A stretch of 64,000 bases of DNA from Roseicyclus mahoneyensis. Lineage in GTDB: Bacteria > Pseudomonadota > Alphaproteobacteria > Rhodobacterales > Rhodobacteraceae. The stretch lies in assembly GCF_003148775.1 (NCBI RefSeq), contig NZ_QGGW01000001.1, positions 868,001 through 932,000 of the forward strand, given 5' to 3'. The notes under the pieces were generated by a model. The model was given only the letters and a program-made list of their open reading frames with translations, was not told the DNA's origin and searched no databases. Shown here one piece after another: positions 56,282 to 64,000 of the stretch. A program made the translations under genes and the position numbers. How positions within the stretch are numbered: position 1 is the first letter of the stretch; every line of letters starts with the position of its first letter.

Positions 56282-57058
56282 GTGAAGATCGATACAGTCC
56301 ATCCTGTCGCCCATCCTGTTGGGCCTGTTGCCGCACCCGACGCCCAGCGCGTGCAGATCGCCATCGTCAATTCCGATCCGCGCGCGCTGTCGGCGCTGGA
56401 CCGTGACCTGCGCCGCAGAGGCTTTGACGTCTCCTCGCACCTGCGCCCGGAGAGCGCGCTTCCGGGCCTGATCGGGGGCAAGGCCGAGGTTGCGCTGCTC
56501 GACATGCGCACGGACGATGTGGATGCCTATGCCGTGCTGCGCCGGTTGCGCGAACACAGCAGCCTGCCGGTGGTGATCTTGACCGACAGCGAGGATGAGG
56601 TCGAGGAAATCGTCGGCCTGCGCATGGGGGCTGATGCCGTGGTGCGCCGTCCTTGGTCGCCGCAGCTTCTGGCCGAACGCATCCGCGCCCTGTCGCGGCG
56701 CGCGCGCGCCTCGGAGCCGGGTCGGAGCAGCGCTGACAGCGTGATCTCCTGCCCGCCGCTGGAGATTGACACCAACCGCATGGTGGCAAGCTGGCGCGGG
56801 GCAGCGCTGCACCTGACTGCGACCGAATTTCGCCTTTTGCAAACGCTGGCCGAGCGGCCCGGATATGTGCGCACGCGCGATTTCCTGATGGACCGGCTTT
56901 ACGGCAGCGACATCTTCGTGCTCGACCGCACGGTCGACAGCCACGTCAAGCGCCTGCGCCGCAAGATGCGGGACATCGACCCCGGCTTCGACGCGATCGA
57001 AACGCTTTACGGCACGGGCTACCGCCTGACCCTTCCCGAGGCCGAGGCCGCCGCCTGA
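56282..57058 (+). CDS. ChvI-like OmpR-family response regulator with degenerate receiver
   Basis: A 258-residue regulator, closest to the alphaproteobacterial ChvI group by its C-terminal winged helix: L-T-A-T-E-F-R-L-L-Q-T-L, D-R-T-V-D-S-H-V-K-R-L-R-R-K, E-T-L-Y-G-T-G-Y-R. In the receiver the phospho-acceptor Asp (D74 in L-L-D-M) is present, but the usual D-D pair is N30-S31-D32 and the conserved Lys is Arg (R123). The GTG at 56282 follows GGGGG. No kinase gene is near. It is divergent from ureC and convergent with the AhpD-like gene. Confidence 0.85.
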   Translation: MKIDTVHPVAHPVGPVAAPDAQRVQIAIVNSDPRALSALDRDLRRRGFDVSSHLRPESALPGLIGGKAEVALLDMRTDDVDAYAVLRRLREHSSLPVVILTDSEDEVEEIVGLRMGADAVVRRPWSPQLLAERIRALSRRARASEPGRSSADSVISCPPLEIDTNRMVASWRGAALHLTATEFRLLQTLAERPGYVRTRDFLMDRLYGSDIFVLDRTVDSHVKRLRRKMRDIDPGFDAIETLYGTGYRLTLPEAEAAA

Positions 57059-57060
57059 CC

Positions 57061-57456
57061 TCAGGCGCGAAACACCTCGTCCACCTCGACGCCCAAGCCT
57101 TGCACCAGACCGTTGGTCTGCATCGCCATGCCGATCACGGCCATCAGTTCCGCGTGCTGGGCGGGCGTCATGCCCTTGCCCTTGGCGGCCGCCGTATGGC
57201 TGTGGATGCAGTAATCGCACCCGTTGGCGGTCGAGACCGCAACATAGATCATTTCCTTCACCAGCGGGTCGAGCGCGCCGGGGGCCATCACCACCTTTAG
57301 CCGGTCCCACAGCGCGCGCAGGCCGCCCGGATCATGCGCCATCGCGCGCCAGAAATTGTTGACGTAATCCGTGCCCCTCAGGGCACGGATCTCGGCGAAA
57401 ACCTCGGCCGCCTCGGGCGACAAATCCTCGTCCTTCAGCAGGGGAACGGTGCCCAT
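57061..57456 (-). CDS. AhpD-like carboxymuconolactone decarboxylase family protein
   Basis: A 131-residue all-helical protein with the C-x-x-C-x-x-x-H motif (C80, C83 in C-D-Y-C-I-H-S-H) of AhpD-type peroxidase partners rather than of true decarboxylases. It may use the Cys pair for peroxide or disulfide reduction. Its ATG overlaps the stop of the cyclase gene by one base (TGATG), so the two are co-translated. Confidence 0.88.
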   Translation of the reverse strand: MGTVPLLKDEDLSPEAAEVFAEIRALRGTDYVNNFWRAMAHDPGGLRALWDRLKVVMAPGALDPLVKEMIYVAVSTANGCDYCIHSHTAAAKGKGMTPAQHAELMAVIGMAMQTNGLVQGLGVEVDEVFRA

Positions 57457-58274
57457 CAGACCAGCGCCATCACCCGCGCAGGGCCACCGGTGCCGCCGCG
57501 CACCTTGGGGGCGCCGACCATCAGCGTGGCGCCCGCCGCAGGCATCGCGTCAAGCCCGGCAAGGCATTCGATCCCGTAGCGTCCGGCAGGCAGCCAGGCG
57601 TAATGGGTGGCGAAATCGGGCGACGGGCCGTGATCGAGAGAGAGCGTGTCGACCGCGATGGCGGCGGCCGCCGTCTGCTCCAGCAGCATCTGCGTCGCCT
57701 CGATGTGGAAGCCCGGGAAGTGCAGGCCGCCCGCCTCATCCGCGCCGCGGAAATCATCGCTTCCGACCTTCGCCGCCCAGCCCGAATTCATCGCCACGCA
57801 TGCGCCATCGGGCAGCGGCCCATGCGCCGCGATCCAGGCAGTCAGGTCATCTGGCGTCACCTGCGCATCAGGGTCCTCGGCGGCGCGGGCGCGGATGTCG
57901 ATCACGCACAAAGGACAGGCGAGGCTTTCGACCGGGATTTCGGCCACAGATTGCCCATCGGGCGAGAAATGCAGCGGCGCGTCGATATGGGTGCCGCTAT
58001 GCTCGTCGATCGACAAGGTGTAGAGATTGTAACCATCGCTGGCGAAATCGAACTGCTTGTCATAGCGGATGCCCGGCACGCCGCCAAATGTCGGAAACTC
58101 CTCGGACAGCTCGTGGGTCATGTCCACGATCTGCCGCGCCGCCTGCGCCAAGGCCGGGCGCGCGGCCCCCGTGCCAAGCGCCGCCGCCCCTGCCGCCGCG
58201 ACCGTGCCGCGGAAGAAATTCCGCCGCGACAGCATCCGCTCCTTCACATTTTCCATCACGCAATGGCCACACAT
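57456..58274 (-). CDS. Tat-exported cyclase-family protein (kynurenine formamidase-like)
   Basis: Metal-dependent hydrolase of the cyclase family. The 272 residues start M-C-G-H-C-V-M-E-N-V-K-E-R-M-L and carry a Tat signal S-R-R-N-F-F-R-G followed by a hydrophobic Ala-rich segment and P-A-L-A-Q-A. The mature domain has the family motif S-G-T-H-I-D-A-P, D-T-L-S-L-D and E-C-L-A. Start at 58274 has GGAAGGGA upstream. Substrate unknown; related enzymes hydrolyse formyl-kynurenine or act in the degradation of aromatics. Confidence 0.85.
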   Translation of the reverse strand: MCGHCVMENVKERMLSRRNFFRGTVAAAGAAALGTGAARPALAQAARQIVDMTHELSEEFPTFGGVPGIRYDKQFDFASDGYNLYTLSIDEHSGTHIDAPLHFSPDGQSVAEIPVESLACPLCVIDIRARAAEDPDAQVTPDDLTAWIAAHGPLPDGACVAMNSGWAAKVGSDDFRGADEAGGLHFPGFHIEATQMLLEQTAAAAIAVDTLSLDHGPSPDFATHYAWLPAGRYGIECLAGLDAMPAAGATLMVGAPKVRGGTGGPARVMALV

Positions 58275-58353
58275 CTTGTTGTCCCTTCCAAAAAGGTTGC
58301 TCCACCGCCCGACAAGGACCTGCCTGCATCGCCTCAATGGGGTGTGGCGCGCG

Positions 58354-58659
58354 TCAGAGCGTCCCCATCACCGCCTTGTTGAACCCCCACACCGCGCGGT
58401 CCCCGCCATAGGGCACCAGCTGCACCTCGCGGGTCTGGCCCGGCTCGAAGCGGACAGCCGTGCCCGCCGCGATGTCAAGGCGATGGCCCCGCGCCGCATT
58501 GCGGTCGAAGTCCAGCGCCGCATTCGTTTCGGCAAAATGGTAATGGCTGCCGACCTGCACCGGCCGGTCGCCAGTATTGGCCACGACCAGCGTGAGACCA
58601 GCGCGCCCTGCGTTCAGTTCGATGTCGCCTGCGACCGGAAAAATCTCGCCTGGAATCAT
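58354..58659 (-). CDS. ureB: Urease beta subunit
   Basis: Non-catalytic small subunit of urease. The 101 residues start M-I-P-G-E-I-F-P and include [18 protein letters not shown], the family signature. It follows ureA by 12 bases. The next gene on this strand is not ureC but the cyclase, after a 79-base gap. Confidence 0.95.
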   Translation of the reverse strand: MIPGEIFPVAGDIELNAGRAGLTLVVANTGDRPVQVGSHYHFAETNAALDFDRNAARGHRLDIAAGTAVRFEPGQTREVQLVPYGGDRAVWGFNKAVMGTL

Positions 58660-58671
58660 CGCTTTGCCTCC

Positions 58672-58974
58672 TCAGCGGATCGGATGGTGGACAGTCACAA
58701 GCTTGGTGCCATCCGGGAATGTCGCCTCGACCTGCACATCGTGGATCATCGAGGGCACGCCTTCCATGCATTGTTCGGCGGTGATCACATGTGCGCCTGC
58801 CTCCATCAGGTCGGCGACGCTGCGTCCGTCGCGCGCGCCCTCGACCACGAAATCGGTGATCAGCGCGATCGCCTCGGGGTGGTTGAGCTTGACGCCGCGC
58901 GCCAACCGTCCGCGCGCCACCATGGCCGCCACACTGATGAGAAGCTTGTCTTTTTCCCTTGGGGAAAGGTTCAT
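58672..58974 (-). CDS. ureA: Urease gamma subunit
   Basis: Smallest structural subunit of urease. The 100 residues start [12 protein letters not shown] and include [10 protein letters not shown] and [13 protein letters not shown], both diagnostic. 15 bases after ureD. Confidence 0.96.
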   Translation of the reverse strand: MNLSPREKDKLLISVAAMVARGRLARGVKLNHPEAIALITDFVVEGARDGRSVADLMEAGAHVITAEQCMEGVPSMIHDVQVEATFPDGTKLVTVHHPIR

Positions 58975-58989
58975 GTCCGTCCTCGTCCG

Positions 58990-59808
58990 TCAGATTTGCC
59001 AGACCCGCGGCAGCGGGCCGTTCGTAAGCGTTTCAACCGCGCGGGCGACCGTCCGGCGCAGGGGCCAAGCCTCATGCGCCATGAAGCGCGCGACGACCCG
59101 CCCGTCCCAACCGGACGCCGCCGCGCGCACTGGCCCCTCGCTGAGCAAAACCGCACGCAACCGCTCCAGCCTGTCCAAGGCATCGGGCGCGAAAAGCGTC
59201 AGCGTAGCTACTGCGACAGCCCCCGACAGGCCCGCAGCGCCCGCGCGCGTCAGATCATCAGGCCCCAGTCGGATCGCCTCCACCATTGCCAATCGGCCAC
59301 CCCGGATCACCTCGCGCCGGTCGATCAGCGCGATATCCGTCAGCCGCTCGCCCATCGCCGCGCGGCCCAGAACCAGCGTCTCCAGCACCACCAGTTCGGC
59401 GTCCTCGGCCATGTCCACGCTCAAGCGTCGGTCGAGCGCCGCGCCATCGAACACGATCACCTCTTGGGGCAACCAGTGCAGCTTTGCCCCCGGCCCAACC
59501 ACCAGCCGTGTCTCGACCCGCGCCGCGCCGCCGCTGCTGCGATAGGCGCGTTCGGCCGTCTGCGTGGTGCCGACCGCGACGGTATCGGCCGCCACCTCCA
59601 GCCGGTAATCCAGCCGGTCGCCACCCGTAAGCCCGCCTGCTGTATTGAGAAACACCACCTCGGGCGCGCGGCCATGCATCTTGGGCAGCATCGCCTTGGC
59701 CGAGCCCTGTTGCCACAGCCGTTCCAGCCGCCCGCCCGGCCCGATCACGGCCCCGGCGCGGCCCGCGACGCGCTGCATCTGCGCATGGGTGGGCGTCTCG
59801 TCGAACAT
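58990..59808 (-). CDS. ureD: Urease accessory protein UreD
   Basis: Scaffold of the urease activation complex. The 272-residue protein has N-T-A-G-G-L-T-G-G-D near residues 55-64, Q-T-A-E-R-A-Y-R-S-S and L-P-Q-E-V-I-V-F-D, all conserved in UreD/UreH. It is the first gene of the urease cluster; upstream are the tandem membrane proteins on the same strand, after 79 bases. Confidence 0.94.
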   Translation of the reverse strand: MFDETPTHAQMQRVAGRAGAVIGPGGRLERLWQQGSAKAMLPKMHGRAPEVVFLNTAGGLTGGDRLDYRLEVAADTVAVGTTQTAERAYRSSGGAARVETRLVVGPGAKLHWLPQEVIVFDGAALDRRLSVDMAEDAELVVLETLVLGRAAMGERLTDIALIDRREVIRGGRLAMVEAIRLGPDDLTRAGAAGLSGAVAVATLTLFAPDALDRLERLRAVLLSEGPVRAAASGWDGRVVARFMAHEAWPLRRTVARAVETLTNGPLPRVWQI

Positions 59809-59887
59809 CTTGGGCAGAGCCTAGGCAGGCCGGGCGCACAGTGGCAAGGGCCGTCGCAGTCCATCTGCCGCGTCAGGCGGCGTTTGC

Positions 59888-60448
59888 TCAATTCGCAGGC
59901 AGTTGCTCCGCTTGCCCCTCGCGCGCCGCGAAGCTGGCCCAGTCAAGCCGCGGCACCTCGCCCCTTCGGTTGTAGAAGTGCCGCATCGCGAGGCCGACGC
60001 CCGCCCCCACGACCCCGATCCAGCCCGCCGTCAGCCCCAGGCCCAAGGTCGGACCGGACAGCAAGACCGCGACCATGATCGTCAGAGCCAATGCCGCGAC
60101 CCCCAGCCCGATGCGAGAGGCCATGCGCAGGTCCGCCGCATCGGGCCCGTCACGAAGCGTCAGGTCGGGCCTGTGCCGGGCGGCATGGGCTGCGAAATCG
60201 ACCAGCATGGCGCCCCAGGCCGCGCGCTCCCCTCCGGCACTCGTCCAGCGCAGACGACGCCGATCCTGCGGCCCGAACCAGAGCCAGAACTCCTCGCTGG
60301 TTCCGCGTCCGGGCCGGTATCTCACAAAGGCCACGTCGGTCAGGTCGGACCATGGCTTGATCTCCTCCCCCAGCCAGATGCCTTGCCCGGACAAGCGCAG
60401 CGATTGCCTGCCGTCGATCCGGGACACTTGCCAATCATGCAGCACCAT
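59888..60448 (-). CDS. Membrane protein of unknown function (tandem paralogue B)
   Basis: A 186-residue protein with an N-terminal soluble domain of about 100 residues (W-Q-V-S-R-I-D-G-R-Q-S-L-R-L, S-D-L-T-D-V-A-F-V-R-Y) and two closely spaced membrane segments near 110-150, ending V-P-R-L-D-W-A-S-F-A-A. The fold may be PH-like. It has no recognised family. It looks like a diverged duplicate of the preceding gene on this strand (60531-61085). Confidence 0.6.
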   Translation of the reverse strand: MVLHDWQVSRIDGRQSLRLSGQGIWLGEEIKPWSDLTDVAFVRYRPGRGTSEEFWLWFGPQDRRRLRWTSAGGERAAWGAMLVDFAAHAARHRPDLTLRDGPDAADLRMASRIGLGVAALALTIMVAVLLSGPTLGLGLTAGWIGVVGAGVGLAMRHFYNRRGEVPRLDWASFAAREGQAEQLPAN

Positions 60449-60530
60449 CGAGGCCTCCGCGCTCCGCCGACACGGGGCAGAATGCCCGTCGCGCGCCCGT
60501 GGCGGCAAGTATGGAAGACCACCGCCCCGC

Positions 60531-61085
60531 TTACTTGGGCCCCGGATCGAACCCCGCCGCAAAATCCGCCAAGGGCATTCGCGGCAGGGCCACCCACGGC
60601 CTGTTGGCCAGAGCGATGGCAAGGCCCATGGGCGCCACGACAGCCCCGACGATCCCGGGCCCCAAGGCCTCGCCCACAGACAGCGTGACCAGCCACCACA
60701 GGCCCAGCGCGACCCCCGCCAGACCCAGAACCGCAAGGCCGACGCCGGTGACGAACATGGCGCGACGCGGCCGCCCGCCATGCCCGATCACGACCTCCAG
60801 ATCAGGCCGCGCCGCTGCCAAGGCGCGCACCACCGCGCGCAGCATGGCCGCATAGTCCGACGGCATCGGGCCGCGCCCGCGATAGCCCAGCACCACCTCG
60901 CGCCTGCCCCAGCGCAAGCGCAGGCCGATGACAAGCGTCTGCGCCACCTCGTCAAAGGCCCAGCCGACCTCGTCAAGATCCGCCCAAGGGCGCAACGGCG
61001 CTCCGCCCATTGCCAGACCCTCGGCCGAGACATCGACCCGCCAGTGCCGTGCCAACAGCGCCGGACGCCATGTGAACCGTTCCAT
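60531..61085 (-). CDS. Membrane protein of unknown function (tandem paralogue A)
   Basis: A 184-residue protein with the same plan: a soluble N-terminal part ([27 protein letters not shown]), then two membrane segments near 108-150, then [20 protein letters not shown] / W-S-D-L-T-D-V and the final P-R-x-x-x-A-x-F-A-A align with paralogue B. Function unknown. Divergent from pyrC. A longer frame to 61262 overlaps pyrC and is not used. Confidence 0.62.
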   Translation of the reverse strand: MERFTWRPALLARHWRVDVSAEGLAMGGAPLRPWADLDEVGWAFDEVAQTLVIGLRLRWGRREVVLGYRGRGPMPSDYAAMLRAVVRALAAARPDLEVVIGHGGRPRRAMFVTGVGLAVLGLAGVALGLWWLVTLSVGEALGPGIVGAVVAPMGLAIALANRPWVALPRMPLADFAAGFDPGPK

Positions 61086-61149
61086 TCCTGCCCCCTGCGC
61101 CAGAATTGCCCTTTGCAGGGCGCGCCCGAACCTAGTACCGCATTGCCCC

Positions 61150-62193
61150 ATGACCCAGCGTTTGACAATCCGCCGCCCCGATGATTGGCACCTGCACCTG
61201 CGCGACGGCGCGATGCTGGCCGGTGTCCTGCCCGAAACAGCGCGCCATTTCGCCCGCGCCATCGTGATGCCGAACCTCGTGCCTCCCGTGGTGACGGGCG
61301 AGCACGCGCGCGCCTACCGCGACAAGATCATGGCCGCCCTGCCCGAAGGCATGGTGTTCGAGCCACTGATGACGCTCTACCTGACCGAGACGACAGACCC
61401 CGAGGATATCGCCCGCGCCGCCGCCGATGGCCTTGTCCACGCGGTCAAACTCTACCCCGCAGGCGCCACGACCAATTCCCAATCCGGCGTGCGCGACCTG
61501 ACCCGTGTCACGGGCGTTCTGGAAAAAATGGCCGAGATCGGGTTGACCTTGTGCATCCACGGCGAAGTGACCGATCCGCATGTCGACATCTTCGACCGCG
61601 AACAGGTGTTTCTCGAGACCGTCCTCGACCCGCTCAGGGCCCGCATCCCCAGCCTCAAGGTGACGCTGGAACACATCACCACCAGCCATGGCATCGACTA
61701 TGTCGCAAGCGCCTCGGGCGACATCGCGGGCACGATCACGACCCATCACCTGATGATCAACCGCAACCACATCCTCGCGGGCGGCATCCGGCCACATTAC
61801 TACTGCCTGCCCGTCGCCAAACGCGCCACGCACCAGCAGGCTTTGCGCCGCGCGGCCACCTCCGGCAACCCGCGCTTCTTCCTCGGCACCGACTCAGCCC
61901 CCCATACCGATCCGACCAAGGAAGCGGCCTGCGGCTGCGCGGGCGTCTTCTCGGCCACCAACACCATGTCCTGCCTCGCCCATGTCTTCGAGGAGGACGG
62001 CGCGCTCGACCGTCTCGAGGGGTTTGCCTCCCTCTTCGGCCCCGCCCGCTACGGCCTGGCCCCGAACGAGACCACGATCACGCTCGAAAAGCGCCCCGAG
62101 CCCCTCGACTACCCTGCCAAGATCATCACCGGCGCAGGCCCCGTCACCGTCTTTGACCCGGGCCACCCGCTCCATTGGCATGTGATCGCCTGA
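61150..62193 (+). CDS. pyrC: Dihydroorotase
   Basis: Zinc amidohydrolase of pyrimidine synthesis. The 347-residue protein is of the E. coli PyrC type (class II). [10 protein letters not shown] near residues 10-19 gives the first ligands, [10 protein letters not shown] the carbamylated Lys, C-I-H-G-E and E-H-I-T-T the later His ligands, and G-T-D-S-A-P-H the catalytic Asp. The start at 61150 begins the conserved [10 protein letters not shown]. Confidence 0.96.
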   Translation: MTQRLTIRRPDDWHLHLRDGAMLAGVLPETARHFARAIVMPNLVPPVVTGEHARAYRDKIMAALPEGMVFEPLMTLYLTETTDPEDIARAAADGLVHAVKLYPAGATTNSQSGVRDLTRVTGVLEKMAEIGLTLCIHGEVTDPHVDIFDREQVFLETVLDPLRARIPSLKVTLEHITTSHGIDYVASASGDIAGTITTHHLMINRNHILAGGIRPHYYCLPVAKRATHQQALRRAATSGNPRFFLGTDSAPHTDPTKEAACGCAGVFSATNTMSCLAHVFEEDGALDRLEGFASLFGPARYGLAPNETTITLEKRPEPLDYPAKIITGAGPVTVFDPGHPLHWHVIA

Positions 62194-62196
62194 GCC

Positions 62197-62217
62197 TTCA
62201 TCTTTCCACAAATATGC
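62197..62217 (-). repeat. Copy 9 of the intergenic GCATATTT / GATGAA element
   Basis: TTCATCTTTCC-AC-AAATATGC, in the 43-base pyrC-pyrE gap. Confidence 0.75.
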
Positions 62218-62236
62218 AAATTCCGGACGGCCGCCC

Positions 62237-62917
62237 ATGATCCCCACCGCCTATCCCGATCGCGCCACCATGGCCCGCCTGACCGCCCGGATGCTGCTCG
62301 ACATCAAGGCGGTGCATTTCAACACCGAGACCCTCTACACCCATGCCAGCGGCAAACAGGCCCCCACCTACATCGACTGCCGCAAGATCATCTCCTACCC
62401 CCGCGTGCGCGCCACCTGCATGGATTTCCTGTGCTGCACCGTGATGGAGGCCGCCGGGCTGGAAGCCTTCGACAATATCGCGGGCGGCGAGACCGCGGGC
62501 ATCCCCTTCGCCGCCTTTGTCGCGGAACGCATGGGCTTGCCCATGTCCTATGTGCGCAAACAGCCCAAGGGCTACGGCCGCACCGCACAGATCGAAGGCG
62601 AGATGCGCGAGGGCGACCGCGTGCTGCTCGTCGAGGATCTGACCACCGATGGCGGCTCCAAGCTGAAATTCGTCGAAGCGATCCGGGGCGCGGGCGCGAC
62701 CTGCGCGCATACCGCGGTGGTCTTCTACTATGGCGTCATGCCGGGCACCGAGGAGCGGCTGGCCGAGCACGGCCTGCGGCTCCATTACCTCGCCACCTGG
62801 GCCGATGTCATCGCCGAGGCCCGGCGCGGCGGCGATTTCACCGAAGGCACCCTCGCCGAAGTGGAACGATTCCTCCAAGACCCCGATAGCTGGCGCGTCG
62901 CCCGCGGACTATCCTGA
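62237..62917 (+). CDS. pyrE: Orotate phosphoribosyltransferase
   Basis: Makes OMP from orotate and PRPP. The 226 residues have the PRPP-binding motif [13 protein letters not shown] near residues 131-143, [10 protein letters not shown] and [11 protein letters not shown]. Follows pyrC, so the two steps of the pathway are likely one operon with repeat copy 9 between them. Confidence 0.96.
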   Translation: MIPTAYPDRATMARLTARMLLDIKAVHFNTETLYTHASGKQAPTYIDCRKIISYPRVRATCMDFLCCTVMEAAGLEAFDNIAGGETAGIPFAAFVAERMGLPMSYVRKQPKGYGRTAQIEGEMREGDRVLLVEDLTTDGGSKLKFVEAIRGAGATCAHTAVVFYYGVMPGTEERLAEHGLRLHYLATWADVIAEARRGGDFTEGTLAEVERFLQDPDSWRVARGLS

Positions 62918-63061
62918 AGGCCGAGCGCGACAGTGGCGCTTGCCGCGTGGCGAATCCGACACATTTCTGATACACGCGCCCCAGATGAAGGTGTGCGGGT
63001 GGCATGCGCGTCCAGATGTGGTGGTCAAATCCGCTCACAGGTTACTCACAGATCTGGCCCG

Positions 63062-63092
63062 TTGACGCGGATGCGGGTGCCAAGGCTATACC
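63062..63092 (+). promoter_or_regulatory. Candidate dnaB promoter
   Basis: TTGACG (63062-63067) with TATACC (63087-63092) at 19-base spacing, about 55 bases before dnaB. Spacing is long, so this is a candidate. Confidence 0.35.
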
Positions 63093-63149
63093 GGCCAACA
63101 CCGCATTCCCGGTCAACGAGGATCGGCGCAATGAATTGGGGGGTCAGAA

Positions 63150-64000
63150 ATGAACGAGCATGTGCCGGTGCCCGCCACCGCCGCCGCCCAATCCGGAGAC
63201 ACGCCCGCCCTGCCCCATAACGTCGAGGCAGAACAGCAGCTTCTGGGTGCCATCTTGTCGTCCAATGACGTGCTCGACCGGGTCGACGACCTGATCAAGC
63301 CCGACCATTTCCACGACCCTGTCCACCGCGCGATCTTCTCCATGGCGCAAGCCCGCATCGCCAAAGGGCTGGCGACGGACGCCACCACGCTCAAGAATTT
63401 CGTCGCCGACATCCCCGGCCTCAAGGACCTTGGCGGCGCGGAATACCTGCTGCGCCTGCAGCTTTCGGCCATCGCCACCTCGGCCGCGCGCGATTATGCG
63501 CAGCTGATCCATGACCTTGCCGTGCGGCGCGAGTTGATCGCTCTGGGCCAGCGCGTCACCGACCGCGCACGCGCCATGCGCGACGACGTCACCCCCGACG
63601 ACCAGATCGTCGAGGCCGAGACGGAACTGTTCAACCTCGCCTCCGCCGGCACCACCAACCGCGGTTTCGTCTCGTTCCTCTCGGCGCTCTATGACGCCGT
63701 GAACATGGCCAACGCCGCCTACAACCGCGGCGGCAAGCTTGCGGGCATCTCCACGGGCCTGACCGACATGGACAGGATGCTGGGCGGCCTGCACAAATCC
63801 GATCTGCTGATCCTTGCCGGCCGTCCTTCCATGGGCAAGACCTCGCTGGCAACCAACATCGCCTTCAACATCGCCAAGGCATGGAAACGCGGGCTCAAGG
63901 AAGACGGCACCGAAGGCACGGTCGACGGCGGCGTCGTGGGCTTCTTCAGCCTCGAGATGTCGGCGGCCCAGTTGGCACAGCGCATCTTGTCGGAAGCAGC
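63150..64000 (+). CDS. dnaB: Replicative DNA helicase DnaB (3' truncated by window edge)
   Basis: Hexameric helicase of the replication fork. The window contains the first 283 codons: the N-terminal helical domain (P-H-N-V-E-A-E-Q-Q-L-L-G-A-I-L near residues 23-37), the linker, and the start of the RecA-like domain with I-S-T-G-L-T-D-M-D near residue 200, G-R-P-S-M-G-K-T-S (Walker A) near 225 and F-F-S-L-E-M-S. The ATG at 63150 follows GGGGGG; the ATG at 63131 is out of frame. pyrC-pyrE-dnaB is the common order in this group. Confidence 0.96.
   Translation, partial: MNEHVPVPATAAAQSGDTPALPHNVEAEQQLLGAILSSNDVLDRVDDLIKPDHFHDPVHRAIFSMAQARIAKGLATDATTLKNFVADIPGLKDLGGAEYLLRLQLSAIATSAARDYAQLIHDLAVRRELIALGQRVTDRARAMRDDVTPDDQIVEAETELFNLASAGTTNRGFVSFLSALYDAVNMANAAYNRGGKLAGISTGLTDMDRMLGGLHKSDLLILAGRPSMGKTSLATNIAFNIAKAWKRGLKEDGTEGTVDGGVVGFFSLEMSAAQLAQRILSEA

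Overview
The window looks like chromosomal DNA of a high-GC alphaproteobacterium of the order Rhodobacterales (Roseobacteraceae/Paracoccaceae type). Three things support this: family-level protein similarity throughout; gene orders I associate with that group (moaC-moeA-lexA, rpmF-plsX-fabH-ihfA-merR-tRNA-Pro, cysG-DUF2849-cysI-cysH-DUF934-fpr, pyrC-pyrE-dnaB); and an alphaproteobacterial LexA box of the form GAAC-N7-GAAC. No species can be named from this alone. There is no phage, transposase, CRISPR array, rRNA or plasmid gene. Coding density is very high and no gene-free stretch exceeds about 250 bases.

Layout. 1-2.5 kb: end of moaC, moeA, then lexA behind a promoter overlapped by three GAAC repeats. 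2.5-12.6 kb: comEC, gltX, gltA, a nucleoside hydrolase, selO, a Fur-family regulator and two EamA transporters. 12.7-18.6 kb: eno, a haloacid dehalogenase-type HAD protein, a cupin, rarD, anmK and tyrS. 18.6-25.8 kb: an acyltransferase, a lipoprotein, olsB, bamE, the YceD-rpmF-plsX-fabH-ihfA-MerR block and tRNA-Pro(GGG). 25.9-30.8 kb: a two-domain dCTP deaminase, a methyltransferase coupled to a DUF3445 protein, a hydrolase-OsmC fusion and an Lrp-type regulator. 31-36.5 kb: the assimilatory sulfate operon ending in ferredoxin-NADP reductase. 36.5-39.3 kb: an anchored Ala/Glu-repeat protein, infC (apparently starting at ATA), a porin-like fragment and a GlxA-type regulator.

39.3-50.4 kb is a minus-strand array for a CO-dehydrogenase-type molybdenum hydroxylase of form II (AYRGAGR motif): coxD-like ATPase, a secreted protein, coxE-like VWA protein, a repeat-rich OmpA protein, XdhC-like and MoeA-like maturation factors, then coxS, coxL and coxM. 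moaC and moeA at the left end make the molybdenum cofactor such an enzyme needs. 51.5-59.8 kb is a urease cluster, ureDAB ... ureC-X-EFG, split by a Tat-exported cyclase, an AhpD-like protein and, on the opposite strand, a ChvI-like orphan response regulator with a degenerate receiver. 59.9-61.1 kb has two tandem paralogous membrane proteins. 61.1-64 kb is pyrC, pyrE and the 5' part of dnaB.

The most interesting signals are: a nine-copy intergenic element (GCATATTT-N2-GGAAAGATGAA and a variant), mostly between codirectional genes and often beside GC-rich hairpins; the ATA start of infC; the triple LexA half-site array; the split urease cluster with a 19-residue insertion in UreC; and two low-complexity envelope proteins with 5- and 12-residue periods. 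I saw no clearly new defence or mobile system.
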